This document shows positions 37,758 through 50,127 of a stretch of 64,000 bases of DNA, piece after piece. The first letter of the stretch is position 1. Each line of letters starts with the position of its first letter. The DNA is from Craterostigma plantagineum (Eukaryota > Streptophyta > Magnoliopsida > Lamiales > Linderniaceae): contig JAPQWV010000018.1 in assembly GCA_027422505.1 (NCBI GenBank), forward strand, positions 17,688,001 through 17,752,000, written 5' to 3'. The position numbers and the translations under genes were made by a program. Below the pieces are notes generated by a model. The model saw only the letters and a program-made list of their open reading frames with translations, was not told the DNA's origin and made no database searches.

Positions 37758-39221
37758 CTTCTCCTATTTGCTTTTTGATTGAGATTTGCTAGCGCCTTGC
37801 GCCTTTTACTTGAGGATGGCAAGTGAATGGACGGCTGAGATTGTGTGACATATATGATCAACGGGACTCGTGCTCTGAAGAAATAAACTTAAGTGACGTC
37901 ATTTCAAGTCTAGCCACCAAATAATAAAATATAAAGAAGCTGCGTGAAAGTGATTCGTAAGCTAATATTGGGGAATATGTTCATATATTTAAACTATTTT
38001 CGAGTATTTCGTTTTCGTATTCGAAAAGTGGAATATGTTATTTATAGGTGAATCTACCAAAAATACTCATTTATATAATAAATTTGCAAGTCAAATATTC
38101 TTGTCAGAAAATTTTTTATATAAGTATCCGTTCGATTGTGTGTACTATTTTCTCAGTCGCTTATTTTCTCACTTTATTATGTACCACAATACGTTTCTCT
38201 ATATTACCTAAATGTGTTGGCTACTTGCGGCGAAACATGTACAAATGCGCAAAAAAATTATTCTAATAAGTACCTATATATAAAGAAAATCTGACATGGT
38301 ACCGACTTTTGCGGATTTTTTATATAAATGGGAATTTGTATGTAGATTCCCCTTATTTCTATTATCGAGAGAGTTTATTTCGAACATTGTTTGTTTCGAG
38401 CTTAAGTTGTTCTTAGTTACACTCGTGTGTTTTCTTATAAATCATTAATTAGTGATCAATGAAGGTCCAAGCATTGTAAATAAATGATAAGGCCCAATTA
38501 AGGTCCAATAAAGTTTATAGTTTACTAAAAGTTTTAATTTCAATATATATGTCGTTAAGCACCATGAATTACTTGTAGTAATAAGACATCGTTATTTCGT
38601 AATATAAACCCATCAAATCTGCCTTATGATTGACCCCGTGACAGAAATATGGAAATCACATTCAGAAAAAAAAAGAAAATATTCCGTAGTTATATTTTAG
38701 TGGTCGGAAAAGTTTGATATGCAATTATGATTGTTAATACACTTATCATTTCTTTACATTTTGGCCATATAATCCATTATTCACAAGCACGTAAACCCCC
38801 ACCACGAAAATAGATTGACTAATAAATTTACAGCTAGACGAACTAACCCGTGAAAAATATGCAAAGCTACAATACAAACGCATGCATTACTCGCCATTTT
38901 TTTCTAACTGTTTCATTTATGTAAAGTAATAATTACCTTTTGATTTAAACATCACATACTTTTAAACATATATGTATATACAATTTTAAAGTTTCGTATA
39001 GCGACCACCTTTACGTCTGCCGTAAATCAGGACGCGATGATTCGGGAGGTTTATTGCAAAAACAATTATGTAATATTTATGTAGATAAATACATGCATTG
39101 CTTATATATATAGATCAACGAGGCACCCACTTATGTAGAAACCAGTAATAAATAGGAGAAGAAGAATCGTCTCTTTTATTCCTTGCATTCTTTTCTCCCC
39201 GTAACGTAATACAGCTTTTCC
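37758..39221. other. Intergenic, upstream of SUMO (-) and of the GRL gene (+)
   Basis: About 1.46 kb of AT-rich sequence between divergent genes. I see no gene, transposon terminus or array. Confidence 0.5.
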
Positions 39222-41347
39222 ATGAACAACGACGAAGCAAAATCGCCGCCGACAAACGACCACGAAGCACCGCTGCTCCACCGCCACAAACCAATACCAC
39301 CGTCGTACGCTCGATGCGCGTCCCACCCACGCGATGAGCTCCATTCCTTCCGCGCGTGGCTGAAGTGCCTCTGCGTTGACCAGTCAGACCCTCGGAGCGC
39401 GTGCCTCTCATGGCTCGTCTTCCTCGCGCTCACCGCCGGCGTTCCCTGCCTCTCCCACTTCGTCCTCGCCTGCGCCGACTGCGACGACCTCCACAACCGG
39501 CCGTACGACGCCGTCGCTCAGCTCTCACTAAGCGGCGTCTCCGCCCTCTCTTTCCTTTGCCTGTCAATCTTCGTGAAGAAGTACGGCCTGAGGAGGTTCT
39601 TGTTCTTCGACAAGCTCTGCCGTGAGAGTGAGATCGTCAGAAATGGCTATACTTTGCAATTCAACGTAGGTCCTTTTTCTCATTTTCATTTATCAATTCA
39701 GAAAATTATAATTTGTTCACATTAGAAAGACGTTATTTATTTAAATATATTTATTAAAAATTGAAGGACTTCAACCGAGAATCAATTCGAAAGACATTTC
39801 TTTGATATTAGTTGAGTAGGGTGAGTTGAGTTATCCGATGATATGGAAAACTCAGCATGTCCTCCAACACGTGTCATGACACGTTCACATATGAATCGAA
39901 CGATGGTGAATGAAACATGTGCGATAGCATGGAATTCGCTCTAATAGTATCTTAGATAGGTGAAGTTGCATCTTTGATATTTGAACTGAGTCGGGGTGAA
40001 TTGAATTATCCGATATGAAACAGAAATCTCAAACAAATTTCTAATATATTATAGAGATCACTCAAGCTTCTGTTCATCTTCGTGCTGCCGTGCTTCGCGG
40101 CGGAGGCCGTGTACAAGGCTTGGTGGTACGCCTCAGGCGGGACCCGCATACCTTTCCTGGGAAACGCCGTGGTGAGCAACACGGTAGCGTGCGTATTGGA
40201 GTTGTGCTCGTGGTTTTACCGAACTATGGTGTTCTTCCTAGTCTGTGTCCTCTTTCGGCTCATATGCTACCTTCAGATACTCCGACTCCAGGACTTTGCC
40301 CGAGTGTTCCAGTCCGACTCGGACGCCGGGCACGTCCTCGCCGAACATCTGAGGATCCGACGCCATTTAAAGATCATTAGCCACCGATATCGATCCTTCA
40401 TACTCTGGGCATTGATGTTCATCACCGCTAGCCAGTTCGCCTCTCTCCTCATGACCACTCGGGCTGGCGCCGACGTGCACATTTACCACACAGGAGAGCT
40501 CGCGGTACGTTTTTTTCTTTTTTTTTTGCAAGTGTCGTTTGGTTGAAGAATTATCCGGTTCCCCATTAAATGTTTTATGCGAATTTTCAGTTATTTTCTG
40601 CATCGCAATTGCTTCAACAGCAAACGATAAATGTACTATCATCAGTAAACTTCTGATTCGTTGGTGCGTCAAAACTTAATCTCGAACCTACACACGAGCT
40701 TATTGGGCTACTCCGTTTATTTTTCAATTGATTTTGGAATGAAACCCCCAAATGGGCTTATACAATTGACACTTGAGTGAGTTTGGGCTAAAGTGGATTT
40801 TATTTTTCGCAGGTCTGCTGCATCAGCTTGCTAGCCGGGCTCATGATACTTCTGAGGAGCGCGACCAGAATCACTCACAAAGCGCTCGCCATTACGTCGC
40901 TCGCCGCCAAGTGGCACGCTTGCGCCGCTACTGACTCGTTCGACGCGGAGAACGGCCATCAAAATAGTAATAATAATAATAACACTAGTAATAAAGTCGA
41001 CGAAGAAGAAGATGGAGAAGAAGACGACGAACTCGAAAACGACGCAAAGATCGTTCAGTTGTATTCTAACGGCTCGGTCTCGTGTCAGAAGAGACAAGCA
41101 TTAGGTACGCACCCCCAATCATCGAAAAGCGGGTCTTAACTTAGTATGTATTGCATGTGTGTGTGTGATAAACTGATAATTCATGAATATTTGTTCGTTT
41201 GTTATTACAGTGACGTACTTCGAGCACAACGGGGCTGGGATTACGATTTACGGGTTCATTTTGGATCGAATGTCTCTGCGCATGATATTCGGGGTAGAGC
41301 TGAGCCTTGTGCTTTGGCTGCTTGGGAAGACTGTAGGCATTTCTTGA
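39222..41347 (+). CDS. DUF3537 membrane protein (plant gustatory-receptor-like, GRL)
   Basis: Four exons: 39222-39665, 40055-40504, 40813-41104, 41211-41347. They sum to 1323 nt, 440 residues. A soluble His/Pro-rich N-terminus (about 1-60) is followed by several hydrophobic segments: WLVFLALTAGVPCLSHFVLA, LSLSGVSALSFLCLSIFV, LKLLFIFVLPCFAAEAVY, FYRTMVFFLVCVLFRLICYL, SFILWALMFITASQFASLLM, VCCISLLAGLMILL and a last one near YGFILDRMSLRMIFGVELSL. This is the multi-helix layout of DUF3537 proteins, which have been proposed as distant relatives of insect gustatory/odorant receptors. A hydrophilic loop before the last helices carries an Asn run and an acidic run (about residues 340-380). The ligand and function are unknown; the receptor label is by remote fold only. 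Confidence 0.85.
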
Positions 41348-41756
41348 ATGTGCTGTGCTTCCATTGATGGAGAGTGTATGTATATGTTTCTGTGATTTTT
41401 GCCTGTGTTGCTGAAGGAGACGAGAATAGTAGAAAATGGTGACTAATTGAAATATTGTAATTGTTCATGTATGACAGTATAACGAATCTGTATCATATAG
41501 AGAAACAGAAATAAAACTGTATTTTCTCTATTCAAAAAGAAAAATATGTTTCAAAGTTACGTGTGGTAAGAAGGGACGGTCTAATTGTCAAAAGTCAAGC
41601 GAATGTTATAAAGAAGCGTGACGAAGAAACAACGGAAGTTTGGACATGGGATACTTTCAATTACCGATCTGGCGTGTGAAAATCGATGGGCAATTAGCGA
41701 GGGAGAAGTAGAGGTGTGAAAAGCGACGCCGTATCTTTTGTGGTTGGGTGACGGCG
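41348..41756. other. Intergenic, GRL 3' side and VTA1 promoter
   Basis: About 410 bp between two same-strand genes. No feature is seen. Confidence 0.5.
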
Positions 41757-44027
41757 ATGGCGAACGAGGATGAACCTGCGAAGCTGCTTCTTCCTTACCT
41801 TCAGCGAGCTGATGAATTGCAGAAACATGAGCCGCTCGTCGCTTATTACTGTATATAGCAGCTTCGATTTGTTTATTTTTGTCATAAGTGATAATCTATG
41901 CCCTAGGAGTTTTAATTTGAGCTTTATTTGGGGGATTGATATTCAAACAGGTCGATTGTACGCGATGGAACGAGGTCTGAAGATTCCTCAGAATAATCGT
42001 ACGAAGACTACGAACGCTCTGCTTGTTTCGCTCATGAAACAACTCGAAAAGGTTTTTTTGATCTATATGATGCTTCTGATTGTCTTTTTAGTTACATATC
42101 TTCACCTTGCCGTATGTTCGATGTACAGTTGAATTTTGTGTTTTTGAGGTCATGCCCTAAAATATGCTATGAATGTCTTGCAGGACAAGAAATCATTGAC
42201 GTTGGGTCCTGATGATCACCTTCATTTGGAGGGATTTGCCCTGAATGTGTTTGCAAAGGCAGACAAGCAAGACAGAGGAGGGCGAGCTGATCTGTAAGCA
42301 GACATACTTTCACAATATTGTTCACCAATGATCCTGTCCCGTATGCATTCATGCGTCTCCTCTATCTATCAGTTGTCATTTGTCACAAGTGTTTTAGTTC
42401 TGGGATTATAGATGTTTTTATCTGTCTTAGCTGCTGTTTTCCTGCAAATTATCACAGGAATACTGCAAAAACTTTTTACGCTGCTAGCATTTTCTTTGAA
42501 ATTCTGAATCAGTTTGGTGAAGTTCACCCTGAGGTGAGTTGTTTGGTCTTCCCTTAGTTGCCTGTACATAGAATCGATATTTTGTTCTTACTTTTTCCAA
42601 AAAATTTCTGTTGTAGCAGCTATTTCACTGAAAGATATTGCTTTTCGTTTTTTTCAAACTTTCCGCCTCATAGCTAGAGCAGAAACAGAGATATGCAGTG
42701 TGGAAAGCAGCAGATATTAGGAGAGCTCTGAAAGAAGGGAGGAAGCCTCAGCCCGGCCCTCCTGATGGGGACAAAGATTTGCCGCTGCCATCAAGTACAT
42801 CGACTGGTGAATATGTATGAAACTCTTTTGCTGATTAAGGATATATGTTGATTTTTTAGTCGAAATTCATAGAAAATGAGAACATAGGAAAATTTTCCTT
42901 ATTTATGAGGATCCATGAAAAATTGAGATCGATTTTACCTTTTCCGATTACTAACCTTGAAGATTTCTTCCATTTCGGGGAGTTTTTGGTAGCATACTTG
43001 CATGAGAACATTGTGCTATATCTGGTGACCAGATGGCTGCTTGAAACATATCTATCAATAATCTTATCTAATCAGCTAACAACTTCTGTGTTTGCTCATC
43101 AATGGCATGTCCATATAAACAGTTCCGCTTAATCAACATCTATTTTATATTTTCATGGAATCCATTGTGTTGGATATTATTTTGCAGGATTCTGAGCAAA
43201 CTACCAATCAAGACTCCACCATCAGAAACAATTTTAGAGAAACACAAGATTCCCCTACACAGCCAGACCCATATGATGATATTAGCCCACAAAATCATCC
43301 TATCATCTCGCCAAAACCTTCTTCATCAAACCTTACTCATTCAACTTCGATGGATGTTTCGCCCTCGCAAAACCATCACTCGGACAATTACCAATCCCAG
43401 AATCTTAGCATATCACCGCAAAGTTCCGATATCACAAGATCACATTCTATGGACATGTCCTCCCCACATAATTACCCGACAGACGGTTACCAAACTTTCC
43501 ATCAATCCCCTTCACCTATCAACTCTCAACATTCTGAATACCCTCAACCTTACCACCATCAACCACAGTACCAACCCGAACCTCAACAGCACTTCACCCA
43601 ACAACAATACCCTTCTCACCACCAAGACGTACCTTCGTACTCGTACCCCAATTTCCAGTCCTACCCTAGCTTTACAGATAGTAACATCCCCGCAGCTTCC
43701 TCACATTACACTTCTTATTACCAAAACCCCACCAATGTCGATGCTTCATATCCTAACTTGCCCCCCAATACTGTAACTAATTATCCGTCAGCCGCCCATC
43801 ACGACTCAAGCTCTGTCAGAAACAACAGCGTTTCACAAGATTCATCGGCAAACGCACACAAGTACGAGTACAACAGTAACTACGAGCCTCCGCCTGAGAA
43901 AATCTCCGAGGCCCACAAATCTGCCAGGTTTGCCGTCGGTGCTTTGGCTTTCGACGATGTTGTCACTGCGATCGAACACCTTAAGAAATCGCTCGAACTG
44001 CTGACAAATCCTTCAGCCGGCAACTGA
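41757..44027 (+). CDS. LIP5: VTA1 / LIP5 homolog (ESCRT-III disassembly cofactor)
   Basis: VTA1/LIP5 activates the AAA ATPase SKD1/VPS4 at multivesicular bodies. Six exons: 41757-41850, 41951-42051, 42184-42293, 42458-42533, 42674-42814, 43188-44027, giving 1362 nt, 453 residues. The N-terminal tandem MIT-like region is clear: LLLPYLQRADELQKHEPLVA, YAMERGLKIPQNN, NVFAKADKQDRGGRADLNTA, TFYAASIFFEILNQFGEVHP, YAVWKAADIRRALKEGRKPQ. A long linker rich in Pro, Gln, Ser, Tyr and His (about residues 175-400) follows. The C-terminal VPS4-binding helices are SEAHKSARFAVGALAFDDVV and TAIEHLKKSLELL. Exon 5 needs the donor after GEY (42814) rather than the earlier ACTGGTGA, because only that keeps the frame. 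Intact. Confidence 0.95.
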
Positions 44028-44324
44028 CTGTCATATGGGCTTGTGTTTCTTTTGTGCAATTTATTGTTTGATTGATATATTGTGGATCTAGGCGTTTGTG
44101 TAATGAGTTGAATTTGCTAATCTACTATACGCCCGACGTCAAGGATTTCCCTTGGCTTCAATATTGTTGATTATCGACTTTTTTGTTTTCTTATCTAATT
44201 GCCCGAGCAGATAAAAGGTTTGCCGGACAAAGCAAACCAGCACATAAAGACGACGGCGATAGTAATAAGATCATATTATCAGAAAAGTTCAGTCGTATTC
44301 ATCGTCGATCGAAGATCTAAGCTA
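44028..44324. other. Tail-to-tail gap between VTA1 and the LEA-2 gene
   Basis: About 297 bp holding both 3' ends. No further feature. Confidence 0.5.
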
Positions 44325-44915
44325 CTACCCCAACTGAGTACGATACTGACAAGTCTGCCTATCGATGTTCCGACCCCTCAAATCCACCACCATATCGCAG
44401 GCCGCATACGTCACAACCCTAACACCAACCACCAAAATCCTCACTTTCCCGGGAAGCCTAATGTGGGTCCTCAGCGGAACATAGCCCGAGACCACATCGG
44501 AGTAAAGCCTCGAATCCCCGAGCAACCTATCGAGCATCACCGTCATGGTCAAGTTCATCTTCTTCTCGCCGTTTCCAGCTATCTCACCGGCCGGAATCTG
44601 CGCCGAGCCGACCTCACTCCCTCTGTAGCGGAGGTAAGCCTTTCCCTCGCCGGAGTACTTGAAGCCGACTGGGTTAGGGTTTTCGACGGTGACGCCGGCT
44701 AGGAGGGTTAGGTTCAGCCGCACGTGGGGGATTGGCAAGGGCTCGACGGCAAACCTTAGGTGGGTCACCGTGGCTGAGTCGATGGTGGTGGTGGGGTTTT
44801 TGGGCTTGAGCTCTTTGTAGGCTAAGAGTAAGAGAAGAAGGGACATGGGTATGATTAGTGCGGTTAGTGTGAAGCAGCAGCATGGCGACCTACTGTGGTT
44901 GTTCTTGGACGCCAT
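44325..44915 (-). CDS. LEA-2 / NHL (NDR1/HIN1-like) single-pass membrane protein, 196 aa
   Basis: Single exon. A short basic and Cys-rich start (MASKNNHSRSPCCCF) precedes one membrane segment, LTALIIPMSLLLLLLAY (about residues 17-35). The ectodomain is the beta-sandwich of the LEA_2 family. Recognisable stretches are NPTTTIDSATVTHLRF, LNLTLLAGVTVENPNPVGFK, AYLRYRGSEVGSAQIPAGEI and MTVMLDRLLG, with TVENPN typical of the family. Plant members act in defence signalling and stress at the plasma membrane; this one's role is not shown. Start 44913-44915, the first Met. Intact. Confidence 0.88.
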   Translation of the reverse strand: MASKNNHSRSPCCCFTLTALIIPMSLLLLLLAYKELKPKNPTTTIDSATVTHLRFAVEPLPIPHVRLNLTLLAGVTVENPNPVGFKYSGEGKAYLRYRGSEVGSAQIPAGEIAGNGEKKMNLTMTVMLDRLLGDSRLYSDVVSGYVPLRTHIRLPGKVRILVVGVRVVTYAACDMVVDLRGRNIDRQTCQYRTQLG

Positions 44916-45295
44916 TGTTGGTGTGTGGATCTTTTCTGAGGAGGTTTGGGAAATTAGAGATGGTTTTATTATGGATATGGAGAGAGAGTGGGTATGTGCT
45001 TGGTTTTAGGGATTGTGATTGATTGAGTGAAATCAGCTGATTAATGGATGTGGAAAAGGGAAAGTGATTCACACGCGCCGCCGTCAGGGGGGCGTGATTG
45101 AGTGAGTTGGGTTGGGCAGGGCAATCATATGATGGTTTATGGAAGAAAGATAAAAGATAACGACTCATAATATCGCGTTAAATCAAGACCATTATACTTG
45201 GAATCATTTCTTTTTTTTTTTCAGAAAACGTAGAACAAACTTGGGACTTTTACGCAGTTGCGGAAGTGTGGTAATTTATTACTATAGTAGCAAAG

Positions 45296-45316
45296 TGCAT
45301 GCATGCATATGCATGG
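45296..45316. promoter_or_regulatory. Clustered RY-type CATGCA motifs
   Basis: GTGCATGCATGCATATGCATG contains overlapping CATGCA/TGCATG copies about 385 bp upstream of the leftward LEA-2 start. RY motifs bind B3-domain factors in seed programmes. Functional use here is inference only. Confidence 0.3.
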
Positions 45317-45529
45317 AAGTTGAAGAAACAGCCAGTAGGGCATACTAAGAATAAGAGAAAGTAAGCATCTAGAAGAAGAGCATCCTTGAATGATGCAAAT
45401 AAGATGTGTGATACATTCGCCGGTTTGGTGTTTATTATTTATATTTATAGTTTCAGGGTTATTGGATAATTAAGCATATAACTTAGTTTTTGCTTGTTTG
45501 TTACTTAAAAGAAAGAGAATCTGTATTGA

Positions 45530-46240
45530 TGTGGACTAAAAAAGATGGGCCCGAGAAATTAATAAATAAAGGCCCAGTAGGCCCATTTTATTGGGCCTGA
45601 GGGGACCTCCGACAGACCTGGGGGAACTAACAACAGGAGCTGAAGGAACTATGGACCTGAGGAACTACCTGACAGACGAACAAAGCTTCACTGATACGCA
45701 ACCAGTAAAAAGATCTTGTAGAAAGGGGGATCCAATGAAAAATGCCACGTGTCTGATGGAGAGAGGGCGGCACCCCTGCAAAAGCTGCGACCACTGTTCA
45801 CTATAGAAAGCTATCTGCAAACTGTCAAAGGCTCTCTGAGAGACGGCCTGTCATCCTGAGCATCACACGGTCCCAGAAGGTCTTATCACCAGGGATCTCG
45901 AAAGGGACGTCCAGGCAATATCCAAGAGCTAGGGACGTACCTTAATGCAATACCGAAGAGCCTCCTATAAAAAGGGAACTTCGTCATTTTCACCATTCAT
46001 TCTCATTCCAACGCTTCTTAACACTTATAATATTCTCTCTCTACATTTTTTCCCAGTAGCTATTTTATTAAGTGTTCCTGATATAAAGAAGAGAAAGTGA
46101 GATGTTTGAGTGTGTAATCTTCAAAGTATAGTGAACAGTTCCCGAGCGCCCGTGGACGTAGGATCTACAAAGATCCGAACCACGTAACCCTTGTGTTATT
46201 TCGTGTGCTTCCCCAGCACGCCCCAACATCCCAAACACAT
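45530..46240 (+). mobile_element. LTR-like fragment or solo LTR
   Basis: The stretch has LTR-type landmarks in order: a TGGGCCC/AGGCCCA-rich start, a TATA box in CTATAAAAAGGGAAC near 45967, a leader, and then GTGAACAGTTCCCGAGCGCC with CGTGGACGTAGG and CCGAACCACGTAACCC. That last block resembles the R/U5 end of many plant gypsy-type LTRs. I could not find a matching second LTR, a primer-binding site or a target duplication, so borders are approximate. Confidence 0.45.
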
Positions 46241-46360
46241 TCAAACAGGTCCCCCACGTTCCAAACACGTCCAAACAGGTCCCCATCACGTCCCAACAGG
46301 TCCATAACGCCCCAAACAGATCCCCCCATGTCCTAAATACATCCCAAACAAGTCCCTTTC
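46207..46360. repeat. C-rich short imperfect tandem array
   Basis: Imperfect units of the type CCAAACACGTCCAAACAGGT and CCCCATCACGTCCCAACAGG recur about six times. The units are 20-30 bp and irregular. Confidence 0.65.
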
Positions 46361-46934
46361 AGTTTCCTTGTAAAATAAGCACCTTATGCACGTTTTTAAC
46401 CTTATAATACCATTTCTCCGGCTGTAAATTTCCCTTCCCCACACATATAAATTTCGTTGATTGGGTTAGCCCCATATCACGTATGATTCTTCAAATCTCC
46501 CTTCCACATATTTTCCAATCCTTTCACTGCATTTCGTGCATTATTGAAGATTTTCCATTAGCCACGGCTGGGCATTCGGCTTGGCAAAGCCATCATCTGA
46601 GCTTGATAATATCTGGGCTGTACAATTAGTCCCGTTAATAGTCGGGATCCAACATTGAGCATCAAATTCGCTCAAAATAGTCAAAATGTTGAGTCAATGG
46701 TTGCGTTGTCTAGAAAGAGAAGAAAAATATTTATATTTTTTGTATTTTTAATGCCAATATAATTATATTTTTTATGAGTATGCCCTTTTCGTCTTTTCAC
46801 AATCCTGGTTCAAACCCTCGGGCTCCAACGGTCATATGAGGCGACGCCAACCATTTATTTCAAAAAACAAATTCCTCTCTCTCTCTCTCAATTCAACTCG
46901 TTTAGCACGGACAAGTTCAATATTTCCTTCAACC

Positions 46935-49793
46935 ATGTCGAAGCCCAATTCTGAGAGCATTTCGAATTTCGAAAGAAAATCAAGCTCACTACCTTTCAGA
47001 AACCTACTCCAGCAATCAAAGGGATCAACCACAGCCAAGCGGCGGTCGAGACACAGATCGGATGCCGAAAACATTGCTCCGATCAATCCCAACATTCAGA
47101 TCCCTCCATTGTCGGCGTCAACTGATTTCAAAGGGAATCTGCAGTCGAAAATTATCAAAACAGCTCCACAACGTGCCGAAGAGGTCAACTCGCCGTTGGT
47201 CAGAGCAAATAAAGCGACTGAAGCTACGGATCCACCAGTCCAGGTAGCTGAAGTGAAATGATACCTTGACTTGGTGTTAACCTAATTTTGACGTGTCTTT
47301 GAAGAGTGGGTCTTGTAGTAATTTATGTTTTTCGGGCGTGTGAATGATTTGCAGTTTCACTTCCTTGTCTTTTTCAAAATATTTGATTGCAGGAAGAACT
47401 CATGAGAGCCAAGTCCACCACGTACGACTCTCTTAATCCTGAGTACTTTAGAGGCGGGAACATGCGTGAGAGTCTGAATCAGTTAAGGCTTAGCATAAAT
47501 CATATATGCATTGAAAAGGATGACCAAATCGACAACATAGATGCTTCTCGAGAATATTCTGAGCAAGGGGATAGTAGTACAATGGTGTACTCTGCAGAAG
47601 GCTGTAAGACGGAATTCACTTGTGAACACCATGTAAGCTGTTCATCAGATGAGAGTGAATGTGAAAGTGAAGAAATCAACTCCATTGAGCCAGAAAAACT
47701 GCCCAACGAGCCGCTACCAGGAGATGCATTGAGTAGTCTCTCTATCGATGGGTTTGATCAGTCTTCAGTTCTTCAAGATCCGTTACCATCTGAGTCTCCT
47801 AAAATAAAGACTATCCAGCGAAAAAGTTTAGTACTTGCATCTAACAACCAAACCACTCAAAAGGATGAAGCCGAGCAGCCTTTTAATAGCATGGATGTAG
47901 TAAGGGAATCGGTCCTAACGGATCAAATTAAGTCTTCATTCATTGGCCCTACCGTGTCTTTAGCAGTTAGCCTCCAAAGAGGTATTATTGACTCTCACCA
48001 GAGGAAATCATTAACGCCGACTAGATCATCTGCATCCTTCTCATTCGAGCATTTTGCGAGCTTATCTGACAAAGCCAATGCTTCGGTTCGAACCTCGCAA
48101 GAGGGAAAATCTACGAACCAACCATCTGCTGCAGCCTATATTTGTGTGAAATGCCAAGAGAAAGAATTGGGTTCGTCTGCTGATATTGAAGATGAAACTG
48201 TGAGTTCAGATAGATTAGCATATCAAGATACTAAAGTATGCCTGATTTTCAGAACTCTAGCCAGGTCCCTTATTTCCCTAAGTATGTGAATGATGATATG
48301 TTTCTTTCACGTGTTTCATAGGATGTGAATAAAGATATAGCTCTGGCAATCCAAGACGAGAAGGAGCTTAATTTGAATGACCAGGCAGCTGAAATTGAGC
48401 GTCTGAACAAACTGGTATAGCTGTATTTTCCTTCCAAATTCAAACTCTTAGGCTCGACTTTCCTAATAATACGTGCTAGCTTACTGCAGCTAGAGCAATG
48501 CACTTGTAGAGTTGATCAGACAGCAGAAATCAATAGCATGAAAAACCAACTGCAATCAATTAAGGAGAATGATAATGAAATGTCTTCCCCAACAAGAGGG
48601 AACAAGGTGAAGAAACGATTTTTCTATATAACTAATAGCATATGTACCTGTAATATGTACCCTGATGCTAAGTTTTCATATTTCTTTAGCTCCTGACATG
48701 GAAAAATGAGGACAATCACGAACTTGACGTCAAGGACTCGGATCATAGTGCAAATGAGCAAGCCTTTTCTTCGGAAGAGAGGGAAGAACTGCTTAGAGAA
48801 ATTGAAGACCTTAGAAAGAAAACACAAATGCATGCTGATGCACCAATGCGAACAACTGACGAACTGAGATCTTCGTTGCTGTCAAAATCAACCTATCTGA
48901 GAAAAAGTTCCACTGCCCTTTCCCAAGCTGGTAACAGCGGAGAAGAATTCGACAAGGAAAGGCAGAGATGGATGGAGATGGAGAGTGATTGGATATCACT
49001 AACAGATGATCTGAGAATCGAGATAGAAACAAATCGCCAGAGAGCAGAACGAGCCGAAATGGAGTTGAGGTTAGAGAAAAGAGCCACAGAAGAGTTGGAC
49101 GATGCCTTGAAGAGATCGGTTATATGCCAAGCTAGAATGGTCGAACACTTCACAGAACTGCAAGAAAATTACAACGACATGGCAGAGAATCACAGAGCAA
49201 TCATGCTATGGATAGCAGGGATTAAAAGGGCAGCTTCTAAGGCAGGGGCCAATAGCTGTCGTGGTACTCGATATGCAAAGGCTCTTTCCGCCGAGCTTTC
49301 TTCCATGAGGGCGGAAAGAGAAAGAGAACGTGAATTATTGAAGAGGGAGAATCGAAGCCTTAAAATCCAACTCAAAGACACCGCTGAGGCTTTGCACGCG
49401 GCTGGCGAAGTTCTTGTGAGGTTGAAAGAAGCAGGAGAAGCCACATCTTTAGCCGAGGTTACTTTTTTCATTATCATCTTCGAACATCGAAAAATCTCCT
49501 CCGTGAGATTGATGTGCTTCTTTATATGGCTGTTCTCTAACGTGCAGGAGAAGAACACGATGGTCCTCGAAGAGAACGAAAAGTTGAAGAAGCAAATCGA
49601 AAAACTCAAAAGAAAGCATAAGATGGAGATGATTGCCATGAAACTCCCCGAGTCTGCGCTCGGGGGAACAACGCTATACTGCAAGGAGTCCCACACCATT
49701 CACAATGAGAGCATAACGGGCGTTATGCCATACGATGAGGATCAAGCTTGGAGAGCAGAGTTTGGGGCAATATACCAAGAACACCATTACTAA
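46935..49793 (+). CDS. KIN-12-type kinesin tail protein lacking a motor domain
   Basis: Six exons, all in phase 0: 46935-47243, 47393-48235, 48322-48414, 48490-48606, 48690-49457, 49548-49793, giving 2376 nt, 791 residues. The C-terminal third matches phragmoplast kinesin-12 tails: NYNDMAENHRAIMLWIAGIK, RYAKALSAELSSMRAERERE, QLKDTAEALHAAGEVLVRLK, a Lys/Glu coiled coil (EENEKLKKQIEKLKRKHKME), KLPESAL and the end DQAWRAEFGAIYQEH. Heptad-rich coiled coil runs from about residue 490 to 735. The first 370 residues are Ser-rich and disordered-looking, with no P-loop or switch motif, and no motor exons lie in the 2 kb upstream. KIN-12 kinesins position the division plane; a motor-less tail could be a partner or regulator. 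That role is inference. Confidence 0.82.
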
Positions 49794-50127
49794 GCAAGAG
49801 GTATATAATATATGTTGAAGATAAAAAAAACGCTTCTTTGTTGCAGTGTGATAGGTGTGTTTGACCGTTGACATTGTATCTGTAGATGTCCTATGTTTGA
49901 AATTTCTTATCTATGTATTTTAATAGATCTGTTTGCTATGATCTCAATTGGTAGTTGAATTTTACTCAGATTAACATGGATTATTATCATTGTTACTGAA
50001 TCATTGTTCAGCCAAATATACATCGTAGTGCCCAAAAAGAAAACTTTGGAAAAGATTATTGTAGTCTAACAGAGTACACTGCTTACACGGGAAATAGCAA
50101 AAGAGATAACTTCTCTTCGACCTTTTT
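49794..50127. other. Tail-to-tail gap, KIN-12 tail and small membrane protein
   Basis: About 334 bp with two 3' ends; no other feature. Confidence 0.5.

Larger units (their letters stand above)
44916..46934. other. Intergenic between divergent LEA-2 (-) and KIN-12 tail (+) genes
   Basis: About 2 kb. It contains clustered CATGCA motifs (45296-45316), an LTR-like stretch (about 45530-46240) and a C-rich short array (46210-46360), listed separately. No kinesin motor coding sequence is present here. Confidence 0.55.

Noticed and set aside
43102..43776. Second plus-strand frame (224 codons) overlapping the VTA1 last exon
   Set aside because: A Thr/Ile/Leu-rich shift of the Pro/Gln/Ser linker; the exon frames sum correctly only in the VTA1 frame.
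44199..44702. Plus-strand frame of 167 codons across the LEA-2 gene
   Set aside because: It is antisense to a well-supported LEA-2 protein and has no domain.
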